A stretch of 64,000 bases of DNA, from contig OY987266.1 of assembly GCA_963920665.1 (NCBI GenBank), forward strand, positions 16,559,001-16,623,000, written 5' to 3'. The position numbers and the translations under genes are program-made. A model generated the notes under the pieces. The model made no database searches. It was not told the DNA's origin and saw nothing but the letters and a program-made list of their open reading frames with translations. This DNA is from Straminergon stramineum (lineage: Eukaryota > Streptophyta > Bryopsida > Hypnales > Calliergonaceae). Positions 33,418-43,761 of this stretch are shown here, piece after piece; positions within the stretch are counted from its first letter, which is position 1, and the number at the start of each line of letters is the position of its first letter.

Positions 33418-35246
33418 TCAAAGTACGATGGGGAGGTGGCTCTAGGGTTAGTACAATAAGCCAATGAACACTCCAAAAAAAACTCTCAAAATGTGACAAG
33501 ACCCAATGGAAGAAGGCATATATCCTCTTTAAGGTTATTAGGACTACAAGCTCAAGACTTGAGCTAACTTGAGACAAAACGACCACAAAAGAACCAGAAG
33601 GCTTAGAAACAACAAAACAAAAAGACACAACATGCAAAGGAACCTCAAGACCTCTACAACTTGCAACAAGACTAGCAAAAGAGAGAAAAAGAGCAACAAG
33701 AAGACAAACATCACCAAGGTTTTGGGCAAAACGTAAAAAATTCCAACAAAATGGACTTAACAAAGCCAAATACAAAATGGGGGTGGAATGAGAGGAGAAG
33801 GGTGCACCTTTTTATAGGTGGTCGGGCACCCTTGCTCCCCTTAAAGTTACAAGACAAAAACTCCATTCCAATGAATGGGAACCCTAAAACCCTAGATCTC
33901 CTTCGAGATTTTTACCTACTTAGGGTATTGACAAACAAATTGAGTTGGGATTTCTTCCTACACTAGGGATTTAACCTCCAAACTCTTGACCACTCACAAG
34001 CTTGAAGCCTTGTCCCCAAGATGGGAACTTCTAACCCTAATCTCCACGAGATCTACGGTCTTAAATTGAATATTGACTTCTAGACTCCTACACTAGTCCA
34101 CTTTCTAACTTTTGGATTTTAACTCCAAATGGCAAATGGATTGAGCCATTGTCTCCAGGAGGCCATTTTTAGACTGAATGAATCCTCCCTCTCTTTTTCC
34201 TCTGCAAAAAACCCATCAAAACCCAGTGCCATCGCCAATCGAAAAAGGGTTTAAAATCTAGCTTTCGAGTGTTGCCTTTTTTGAGGAAAGTGATTGGCCA
34301 AGGTGATACAAAAGGTCCAAGGAGGTAAGAAAAGACCTTTAATTGACTTTGTTTCGACTTTGTACACTCCTAAGACACCGGTCAACTCCTCACCCATACA
34401 ACCACATCATTTAATTTGGAAGGAATCTCCTACTTCAAATACCTCCCGCTATCAAAATGTCGCGAAACTTGTTGTAGAACCTTATTAACATAAAAGAAAC
34501 TACCCTAATTTTTAGTGACATTTAACCACCCTCTGGACAATTCCCACGAATTTCCCGTAGTGGGGTTCGGCAGTTGACCATCTGGAAAGAATATTTCTGT
34601 AAGTCAAAAAATTCCGAGACTTTTTGTAGTACCTCTTAGGGAGATCCAAAATGGCTATGCAAGCTTATATTCTTACTTTGCACATGTAGGGATGGAGAGG
34701 ATAAATCCTACCCTCCGCTAATTGTGTAGAAAATAGGAAATATTTTGCATACGAGGGAATCTTGGTGAATGGACTTCGCTTCCGATCCCCTATCGTACTC
34801 TAGATCCTAGATCCATGCTTGGTACTTGTAGATTCCTCCACAAGCCAATCTTAGTATCATAACTCTTGCAATGCTAAAAACTAGAGCTCTATGGTTTCAA
34901 CAATGGAATGGAGAAACAAAGACCTACCTAGGGACCTCATAGGGCTTCTCTCGACACAATTCCTAGCTAGCTAGGGCTACTACTTAGTAGGTTTGGGCAT
35001 CATTAGATGACTATACTTGAACCTACTAACTTCCAATGTTTTTGGTTCTAACCTATGTACAAGTGGGCACCTAAGGGGTAACTAGACCTAAAACCCTAAA
35101 TGAAGCCAAATACCTATTTTGGTATGTCACAATTTATTTATCCTTATGCTCTATTTTGGGCTTTTAATACCTCATTACCTACTAAATTGCAAAATGCAAA
35201 AACAAAACAAAACTATGAGTCCCAAGTGACAAATTGGGAGCTCACA
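33418..35246 (-). mobile_element. Family A element, reverse copy 5, 3'-truncated
   Basis: It ends GGGAGCTCACA at 35246. On the minus strand the A segment runs to about 33800 and the first part of the B segment (gggttagtac at about 33450) follows, ending abruptly at 33418 where copy 3 starts. With copies 3 and 2 it forms a head-to-tail series in which the A end is always kept. Confidence 0.6.
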
Positions 35247-35529
35247 ACATCTTACATACTAGTGTCTAGCATGGATTCAAGCTAGTTGGCATACAAAAAT
35301 TCAATTGGACACATTTAGAATCTCATACCGCATACAAGCAAATACAAGTTTAAGTTTGCTTTCATAGAAGGCAAAGAAATTACTTACAAAGGGAAAAGAA
35401 ATTAGTTTTTTTAAGCACATGATACATACATTTTTGTAATAAACATTCTCCTATACACAAGTTGGTTAATTTTCATACAATTCAAAGTTTGTCAACTAAC
35501 ATGAACCCATTCTTGCAATAAAAACATTA

Positions 35530-35737
35530 GGAAAATTTTGAGGTCTCAACAAGGTTGTGAGTTTTGCAACCCCATGGTGCAATTATGGAAATATATATAT
35601 GACATGGCACTAGTAGTGCCACGTCAGTGCTATGTCAGATTGACTGTTTTTTTTATTTTTTTATTTCTTTTAAGATTTGCATCGTAGGGGGCTGAAAATC
35701 TGAAACATGCAGCCTTCCATGGACCTCAAAATTTTCC
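35530..35737. mobile_element. 208-bp MITE, copy 1
   Basis: The inverted ends GGAAAATTTTGAGGTC and GACCTCAAAATTTTCC bound the element, with TA on each side (ttaGG...CCtaa). Inside are caaggttgt, a poly-T-rich tract and gccacgtcagtgctatgtca. A related element lies at 61449-61699. Superfamily not assigned; the TA flank would fit Tc1/mariner but the second copy does not show it. Confidence 0.7.
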
Positions 35738-36719
35738 TAATGAAATTCTTTGTAAACAGTTTATACAATTTTCAAATATTTCAAAGTTTTTATATTCATA
35801 CATTTGAAAGTATATAGTGGTTAAAGGATACCGGCCTATTCCATATATTGAATTTACGTCATGGTTTGAAATCTTCAAATGTACTAAGATTGTAATATTC
35901 TTGTGAGTAAGAGTCATCTAGTGGGGCGTGTGAAAAGATTTCATATATGAATGAAGTCTTCCATCTATAAAATATAAATATGATTATTATTTCCTCCATT
36001 CTAAAATGATCTTCGCATTATGACATGATACAAAGAGCCTACAAATTGAGTTCATCACACTTTCCAAGAGAAACAATATTTGTTAGTAAGAACAATAAAT
36101 GATTTGTTGATTTCACCAATACTTACATGGAAGTACCTATTGCATTGAAAAACAAAACCAATCTTGTGATGTCAAACAAAACTAGAATGTTCAGATGGCT
36201 CAAATGACTTGCATCATTATTGAAATAAGAAATGCACACCAAAGAAAGTGTGGAACTTGCAATTCAATTGACATGTGTTGGACACACTCTTCTCCCTTGT
36301 TTCACCTCCAAAGCACTTTGAAGGTCTCTCTTCCTGGTAAAACTCACAAAGGCTCCATCTCCATATTCTATTTCATCTCAAAGTCTAATAACATGGATAG
36401 TACACAATTGTAGGAATGACAAAATAGCAATGCATGCAGTGCAAGAACTATGATAGACTGGCCAAATGAGTGGCCACCAGTGTTCGTCACAAATGTCCAC
36501 CCACCCCCCACCCCTCTTCTAAGTACTTTAAAACTACATTTTGAAAAAGAATCAATCCTAAAAATGCATGTACAATATGAGTACATCGAGTTATAATTGC
36601 AACTTGAAATGGGTTTAAAAAATTATTACTTTCAAGCTTAATTCATAACATTTTATCCAAAAGGAAGATCATTTGGATATGGAAGGAGTATAAAGAGTAT
36701 ATTGAAATGATAATAAAAG
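35738..36719. other. Intergenic, nothing recognised
   Basis: AT-rich sequence with only short non-conserved frames. Confidence 0.4.
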
Positions 36720-37060
36720 TGAAAGTATGGGTGATTGCAAGAAACACTTGTCCTATTTTTTGTCCCCTTGCCCTTAATCTGGATTTTTGCTTATAACTTT
36801 TGCATTGTTTGTCTATTTGGCATGAAATTTGGAACGAAGGTACATGCAATAGTTGCAAACATTGAATAATTTTTTCAAAATTTTCAAAATGAATTTATTA
36901 TTTTTAAATTTCTCCCAATTGGATATGTACCTTGGCCAGTTCAGAGATTTTTCGTCCTATTTTGTACCCCAAAATGCAAATTTGAAGCCTCAAATTCGAT
37001 ATGTTAGAGGTCTACTAACATTACAAGGATAGAAGATGAGTCTTTATGAAAATAGCAACA
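36720..37060. repeat. Dispersed repeat, paired with 51840-52190
   Basis: The two stretches share the same order of phrases: gcaagaaacacttg, gaccccttg, gctcataacttttgcat, caattggatgt-tacctt, gtaccccaaaatgcaaat, and a shared tail near ctactaacattaca. They look like diverged copies of one unnamed element. No ORF. Confidence 0.6.
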
Positions 37061-37289
37061 TGTTAGTTGCACACATGGGGGCAAAGTGACCTTCTTTGGA
37101 GCTAAGGCTACAAAGAGGGAAAAAAAATCCTATATGAAATTTTTGGTGCAATGCAATCACAATCTTTTCTAGCAAATGGCATTTTATGGAAATTTTTGGA
37201 TTTTTTCGAAATTATTAAAAACGAAAAGGTCTACAAATCCCTATTCTCTTTTTTTTGCTCCTAGTAGCTTTTGTAGTACCCCGCAATAG

Positions 37290-37570
37290 TCTGTAGTGCT
37301 ACATAGTATTGTATAGCATTGAATCGTCAATTCACATCTAAAGGCACCTCAAGTCAACAGTTTATATCTACCAATGTACTCCTGTTACACAGTATAGATA
37401 GTTCTACATAGTATTGTCAATCTTATGGCCAGATTTATGTTTTTGAGCAAAAAATATAAAGTAAAATCAATGGTTTAGATCTGCCAACTCGCTCTTGACA
37501 CACGATATTGATAGTTTGGATAGTATTGTCAATCTTATGGCCAAAAATTGCATTTTCAAGCCAAAACATG
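37290..37570. repeat. Degenerate tandem repeat, period about 112 bp
   Basis: agtattgtcaatcttatggc occurs at 37410 and 37522, with matching upstream tracts (atctaccaatgtactc versus atctgccaactcgctc). A third, weaker unit precedes them. Two to three units in all. Confidence 0.7.
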
Positions 37571-38214
37571 AGGTATTTCTTGCAATCACTTGTATTTGAA
37601 TTATTTTTATAATTAAAAATAACCTCTAAGGACCAAGTGGTTGTTAAATGCCCAATTGAAAATTTGGACAAATTCAGTGGGCCTTTTTGAAATTTTATTA
37701 CAAAGTGTAGGTTCGTACCTCGTAGTTAGGAATACATTCTCTTTTTTGATAGGGCTCCTTGATCAAAATTTATTCTACCTAAAACAAATTTGGATAGCTT
37801 AGGTAGTTATAGAATCTTTTGCTAAACTCCACATCTAACTTTGATTGAAGTTTATAATTTACAACTCTAATGAAAAAATAAGCTTGTAGATGCAATTTAA
37901 CACCTTCTTTTCCTCTTTATTATCTCATGGGAAAAAACCCTTTTTTTTATTGGAATAGTTTTAAATGGCCCCTTTATTTTATTTCATGAACATTTTGAAT
38001 ATTTATTATTTTTTGGTTTACATATAAAAAATTCACATAGAATTTGCATTAAAATTTTTGTTTTGAATTTCTAATTATATTGGATGACTTTTGGGTTTCA
38101 ATTTCCAATTATACAATGTTCTCATAAAATTATCCTATTTTTTTATAGGTTTCAATTACTATTGGTTTAAGCTTTGGATCCTCTTAGGTACCCTTTCAGA
38201 AGATAGTCAAAGGG

Positions 38215-38700
38215 GCATTTTTCAATTCCATAATTAAATTCTTAACAATTTAGATTTTTGGATCATTCTCTACTTCTTTCTATTTACTATTTTTTTCATG
38301 TATGTTGCACAATTCAAAATGATCTAAAATTTTTCAAGCATGTAGCCAACTTGCCTTGAAGAATGAATCCAAAGAAGCACCACCATTTGGAACATTTTTT
38401 CATACAAATGTGACCTTAGGAAGTGTAGATGCTCAGTTTTTGGCAAGGACAATAGAAGGATTTTTGTCAATTCAAACATTAATATCTTGCAATCTACATG
38501 GTGGAATTTCTGAAATGTTTTCCACGTCCTCTCAAACCAATGAACTACAAGAGCCTATGGATACATATGTCCAAAACTGATTTTTTATTTTTTTAAGTTT
38601 GGTACTTGTACTAAAAATGGCAGTTTTGGAGCATTTTTGCTAAAATCATAGTGAAGGAGCTTCTTTAGGGGTTAATGATTTAGGTTTTCTTTCTATCTTA
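38215..38700. repeat. Dispersed repeat, paired with 48935-49400
   Basis: Long near-matches such as gaagcaccaccatttgg, acattttttcatacaaatg and ccatctacatggtgg run colinear with 48935-49400. Weaker relatives lie near 39800-39990 and 42910-43140. No coding content is conserved between the copies. Confidence 0.75.
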
Positions 38701-39171
38701 TACATGCTTCTATTGAATAATTTTCAAAGAATGAAAAAGTAAGTTGTTCTTTTAATTTTTTTTCCTAGTATCTCATGTCAATCCTCTACCATAAAGATTT
38801 TTTACCTCGAATTTTGTAGCGCAAAATTTTAAGTTAACCCCTAAAGGACCAAGGCCATTATTATGCCAAAAAACTCTCAAAGCTAACATTTTTGATGCAT
38901 TCATCCTAGAAAAAAAAATACTTTTCTTAAAATCTAAGCATAGGGTCTTGTACTTTAATTTTCTCAAAGCAAGTGGTAAGAACTTCATGAAGTTTGACCT
39001 TATAGATTGAGAGGTATTAGCATTCAAAGTTGGAATAAAAAGTTTTTTTGAACATTGGCTTGCAATTTCAGATGACTTTGATTGCCTTTAATTGAAAATT
39101 TTCTAGCTTTGCACTTTGAATTAAAAAAAAAAAATTGTGTTGAAGAATTGATTTGATAGTATAGGAATTTA

Positions 39172-39208
39172 AAAACAAAAACAAAAACAAAAAACAAAAA
39201 ACAAAAAA
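39172..39208. repeat. (AAAAAC)n microsatellite
   Basis: A short run of aaaaac units with slight variation, in AT-rich DNA. Confidence 0.85.
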
Positions 39209-40558
39209 CTCTTGATTTTTATTCTTTAAAAAATTGTTAAATAGAAGTAGGTCCAAGAGTACAAGAAAAATGAAATCATTTATAGCTCTAAGATAGGATT
39301 GAAACACAATAATCCCAACAATGAGATTGTTCTAGCAAGAAAGCTTAATCTTACCAAACAATTTTTTTTGAAGAATTGTGAAAATTGCATTCAAATATGA
39401 ATCCTAGAAGTTATTTTTTCAAAAAGATGCTTATATTGCCCCCAAAAAAGATTGTTCATAACTTTCACATAACTAATCCAAATGTAATGAATCAAAGCTT
39501 TAGAAAAAAAACTCAATTTTTTTTTTCAAGTTTTTGTAGATTTATGTTTCTTCCTGACGATATAAAATTTCTGTTTAAGATGGCATAACTTTTGCTCCTA
39601 GGCACTGATTGAAATAAAAATATATTCCCACGAAGCTAATAATTTTTTCTATCTTACAAAAAAGTTTCAAAGAGTTTCACTAAAAATTGAGGTCATAGGA
39701 GCCTCCCCCAAATCTATTTTGTCTCCAAAGGGGGACATTGGTCCTTCAAGGGTTAAGAGGATTCATTTGAAGTCTAATAATCTCTTGAATAATCTAGTTT
39801 ATGAGGAGTACCAAAAATTATTCTTTTTCCTTTAAAAATTAATATCTTACCATCTACAAGGCTAAAGTTTTGAAATTTCTTCCACATTTTTCCATACTAG
39901 TCTAGTGCAAGATCCTATTTATAGATATGCAAAAAAATCAAAATTAAAATTTCTTGATCTTTACAATAGAAATGACAACTTAAAAGTTTTGTTTTGGTAA
40001 AACATAGACATAGAACTTTAGAAGTCAATTCACCTCTACAACTCATTATATCAACTTCCAACCAACCACAAGTCTCTTAATATGCAAAAGTAAAAGAATT
40101 TTCCATCATTTATTATGCCAATATTGAATATGTAGAAAAAATAGCATTTCATGGAGTTACAAACCCCTGAATAAAATTAAGCACATCAAAGAGAATCATT
40201 TGGCGGGTCTAAGCATTAATTGTGGATGTTAAATCCAAAATACATTGTTGGCATCTTACAATGAATACAACCTAATACTACACAGTTCTATTATCCCCAA
40301 AACACTATGGCATATTTAAGAATATTACTAAAAGCATAGAATCATCTTTTTTGTGAGGTATAGAAGTTAGGCCACTTCATTTCTTGAAGGAATTTTTTTT
40401 CTAGGTACTTAGTGGGATTTTTTTAAGTTAACCTTGAAAGTTTGGAAAGCCCATGAATTTTAGTTGCAACACAATTGTTTTTTGTGTATTTCACATTAAA
40501 AGGTGAATGAATTGAAGAACACAATAGAATGAAAAATTTGTTCTCATAATGAGTGGAG
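39209..40558. other. AT-rich stretch, mostly unassigned
   Basis: No gene is supported. 39800-39990 weakly resembles the repeat at 38215. Confidence 0.4.
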
Positions 40559-40675
40559 CACCAGTAGAAAACAACTTTTCCTTCAACAAAATTCAGGTGA
40601 CGTGTTTTTTGGCAAAAAAACAAAAAAAACATGTCACTTGAATTTTGTTGAAGGAAAAGTTGTTTTCTACTAGTG
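40559..40675. mobile_element. 117-bp foldback CACTA-type MITE
   Basis: The ends CACCAGTAGAAAACAAC and GTTGTTTTCTACTAGTG are inverted repeats with one mismatch, and GAG flanks both sides (40556-40558 and 40676-40678). The arms continue through ttttccttcaacaaaattca and cover almost the whole element, leaving a short A-rich centre. It is therefore a near-perfect hairpin. The CACTAGTAGAAAA end with a 3-bp duplication fits the CACTA superfamily. The high arm identity suggests a young insertion or arm-to-arm conversion. Confidence 0.9.
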
Positions 40676-41739
40676 GAGCCAATGATAGATAATGTTCCAA
40701 GTTTGAGTCATTAGTACCCCTCTTGCATGTTTAAATAGCTTAATAATGATCATGAATTTTCTTTGTGTAGTACCATATTTGAACATGAGAAGGTGTAAAA
40801 GTGAACCTCTAAATGTCTAGTCAGAGTGTGTTTTAGAATTAAAAATTTGAAAAAAATTATCATAAAGTACTATTTGGAAGAATTTTGGAATTCTTATACA
40901 AATAGAAATTGTAGATTTTGAGTTGTAGATTCCATCCATACAATCAGATCTACCAATGCTATCACCAATATTTCATTATAAATTTTGAAAGGAAAACTGC
41001 AGAATTCCTTCTAAATTCAATTACAAGCAAAATATGATCATTCTTTGAGTAAAATTTCTTGGAATGGATTTGAAACAAGGATTCTCTTCACATGGTGATT
41101 TTGAATTTTTGTGTTCTTAAAATCTATAACCTCATTTTTGCAAATTCAGTTTTGAACTAGAGTCAATGCATTTTGGCTTGGTCAATTACTTGAAATACTT
41201 GCACATTTGTAATTTTAGAAAAATATGTACTCTAGTACCATTAAATCCAACCATTAGATAGGACAACAACTTGATAAAGTATCTCCACAAATTAGGATGA
41301 CTTTCATCCAAGCATAAATTAAGATGAAACTTGAATTTCAATTTGTTCGTTATCCCAAAAGTGAATGTTGGAGCACTTAAGGTAGTATGCTCTAAAAGTG
41401 ACTGTGTTCCAAAAGTGATCATAATACAAAGGTACATTTTTTTTGGTCAATGTACCAACAAACATACATTTTAGGAGGTGGTCACTTTTCATGACCATTG
41501 CGTTTCAACTTCAAAAATTCATAACTATTTTCACAAAGGTCCAGAAAATATGAAACAAGTTGGTTTTAGATGTCAATTCTATTTATCTTCCAAAGAAAAT
41601 TTACTGATAATTGTTTCAAGGAGTTTAGCTTCCCTGAAAAGGTAATCGACTCTTAAATGGTCCCTTTAAGACCACACTACTACTTAGGGGTTAAAATAAT
41701 ATCTCAATGAAAGATTCTAAGTGTTAAATTCTTTCTCAA
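40676..41739. other. Intergenic, nothing recognised
   Basis: AT-rich DNA without a supported feature. Confidence 0.4.
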
Positions 41740-41890
41740 GGCATCCGTCTTGTTGTTGTTTGTGTTTGGACTACATTGTCTAATCCCTCGACTAGGCCAC
41801 TTGTGGATGGTTGGTTTGTATTTTTACTTTGCAATGAAATTCCATTTCAATTGCGTCAAAATAAGAAAAAAGAAAAAAAAAAAAAAAAAA
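41740..41890 (+). mobile_element. 5'-truncated LINE tail (or SINE) with poly(A) and target duplication
   Basis: A 150-bp insert ends actttgcaatgaaattcc...aataagaaaaaag followed by a long A run. It is bounded by aagtgttaaattctttctcaa on the left and aagtgttaaaaattctcaa on the right, an imperfect duplication of about 17-20 bp. This is the signature of target-primed reverse transcription. The 3' motif tttgcaatgaaattc is shared with the insertion at 42511-42657. Confidence 0.82.
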
Positions 41891-41911
41891 GTGTTAAAAA
41901 TTCTCAATTGA

Positions 41912-42211
41912 ATGGTGTACACTTTACCATATTTTGATTCATGCATAACTCCATATTCTAGGAATCAAACAACCCGCCTACCGGTATTGACTGCTCTGTA
42001 CATTCCTCTGGAGATTTCAATGGAACAATTGGTGAATAATGTTATGGAGGATGTGACACAAGCGGAGATGGTACCCTCAGTTGGTAAGTCCACCAAAAAT
42101 CATAGAGTTCCCAGTCGTTCAGTATTTAAGTTAAGGTCAAAACTTTCAACTACAGTAGGTGACCTCTGCAGTCCGCTCCACCACCAAGTCACTGAGGTTC
42201 AATCAGTGTGA
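41912..42211 (+). other. 99-aa open frame in a GC-richer patch, unrecognised
   Basis: The frame includes LPVLTALYIPLEISMEQ, LVNNVMEDVTQAEMVP and KNHRVPSRSVFKLRSK. The block 41910-42480 is less AT-rich than its neighbours. A GTAAGT donor-like site lies inside at about 42083. It could be a gene or retrogene fragment, or chance. I do not recognise a domain. Confidence 0.25.
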
Positions 42212-42503
42212 GAGAGTTTGTTTTGTTTTGTTTTGTTTTGAGCAAATGAATCTGACCGAATTTCCATTTGTAGCCTGGCCGGCTGGTAGTACTGCCGGAG
42301 TACAGGCAGAGCCATAGCCAGCCAAGTGTTCTGGCAGGAAACCAAAATGAACCAAAACATGGCAGAGTTGTTGGGAACAACATGATGCTAAGTTATGACA
42401 GATTTAACTTATGATATGGGAGTGAAGGAAAGTGATGAGAGGGAAGAACCACTGGGAAGTCATTACACCAAAAAGTACAACCTACTAGATTTGTCATTTG
42501 TGG

Positions 42504-42510
<7 letters not shown>

Positions 42511-42574
<64 letters not shown>

Positions 42575-42657
42575 TTATTTATTTATTTATTTTGGGGGGG
42601 GGGGACACAAATGAAACTGAATTTCATTGCAAGGGTAAAATACATACCAGCCAGGCA
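42511..42657 (-). mobile_element. Very short LINE tail in antisense with a tail grown into microsatellites
   Basis: TGTGGCCAATAT flanks the insert on both sides (42499-42510 and 42658-42669), a clean 12-bp duplication. On the minus strand it reads about 55 bp of LINE 3' end (ggtatgtattttacccttgc, aatgaaattcagtttc), then 11 C, AAA, (TAAA)n and a long (AT)n. The poly(A) tail has evidently evolved into the (TTTA)n and (AT)n arrays seen on the plus strand at 42511-42593. The 3' motif matches the copy at 41740. Confidence 0.82.
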
Positions 42658-42669
42658 TGTGGCCAATAT

Positions 42670-43510
42670 TCTTAAAGCCACAGTGTGATAGTCTGCTCTA
42701 AATCCACTCGTCTTCTAAAGATTGTCCCTAGCCAGGTTCTAAAATGGACATTAACAAGTTGTAAAATGCATATGTGTAAAGCATTGAATGTTTTGTCAAT
42801 ATGTTAGAGCGGTTTAAAATTTGTCACAAGTTCCTTTGTACTTTGCTCATGGATGGAATAAGAGCCAAGGTGGGTCCATTTCTGAAATGTTTACTTTTGT
42901 TCAAAAAAACTTTTCTCCCCTAACTTTGAGTGCTAATATTTTTCAATCTGTATGGTCAAACTTGATAAAAATTTTACCACATGATCTCATACAAGTATAG
43001 TACAAGATCCTACAGTTGGATTTGTGAAATTTGAAATTTTTTCTTTTTTAAAAGATTGCAGCAGAAATGACAATTTTGAGTGATTTTTGTCAAAAAATAG
43101 GCCTTGGTCCTTTAGGAGTTTAGTTTAGTAAAGCTCTCATTTTGGGACCATGTCTATTACTTTCTACATGCTACAGTTCTTGTTTATGGTGAAGCCATAT
43201 CTTTTTTCAGACTACACATGTGTGGGTTTTGTAAGGCATACGATCAAGAAATAGATACCTATGGCAAAATTCTTTAAAAATTCATAAGTAATTCAAAAAT
43301 GCTCTGAAAAATATGAAACCACTTGGTCTAGATTTCCACATCAATTTTTCTTCAAGTGAAAAATAAGGTAAAATATTTTCGTGCATCGAAGAACCATCGA
43401 AAAGGCCGACCAGCCCTTAAACACGTGGTTTATGAGCAGACTACCTTAAGTGATGCACTTTTGGGTGAATTCAATTGGCTTGTTCCCTCAGTTTTTAATT
43501 ATGGTAGCCG
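42670..43510. repeat. Unassigned stretch with weak dispersed-repeat similarity
   Basis: 42910-43140 has phrases shared with 38400-38650 and 49190-49330, such as gctaatattt, caagatcct, agaaatgaca and ggtcctttaggag. Otherwise nothing is recognised. Confidence 0.4.
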
Positions 43511-43512
43511 AT

Positions 43513-43761
43513 CCCCCCCCCCCCCTTTTTTTTTAAACATACGGCCTTCAAGGACCACAACAAGGATTGACCTGACACTGCTAAGGTTTTTATAAACCAT
43601 GGACTAATCCCCATCAGGAACAAGTGGAGGAACTACCCTCCTTCCTATGCAAACAAAGCTCTCACGGCATGGGGAGCCCCCATGTAAGCAATGTCAGTAC
43701 GAGGAATTGAACTAGGAACCTCATGGGTTCCATGGAAGCTCCTTTCACTTGGCCATCCCCC
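43513..43761 (-). mobile_element. tRNA-derived SINE
   Basis: On the minus strand the element starts GGGGGATGGCCAAGTGAAAGG. A pol III A-box-like TGGCCAAGTG (43755-43746) is followed by a B-box-like AGTTCAATTCC (43713-43703), with the spacing of a tRNA gene. A tRNA-unrelated body of about 170 bp leads to a tail of nine A and then thirteen G. A SINE is transcribed from this internal promoter and moved by a LINE. The head looks most like a Ser/Leu-type tRNA. The T/C runs near 43513-43534 are this tail seen from the plus strand. No clear target duplication was found. Confidence 0.72.

Noticed and set aside
33413..33775. 120-codon Leu/Val-rich minus-strand ORF
   Set aside because: It lies in the truncated B segment of family A copy 5; the strongly hydrophobic low-complexity translation comes from AAC/AAG-rich repeats and the other copies do not keep it.
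42395..42688. 97-codon ORF with a poly Tyr-Ile tract, and a similar one at 47312-47650 (minus)
   Set aside because: Both are translations of (AT)n microsatellites.
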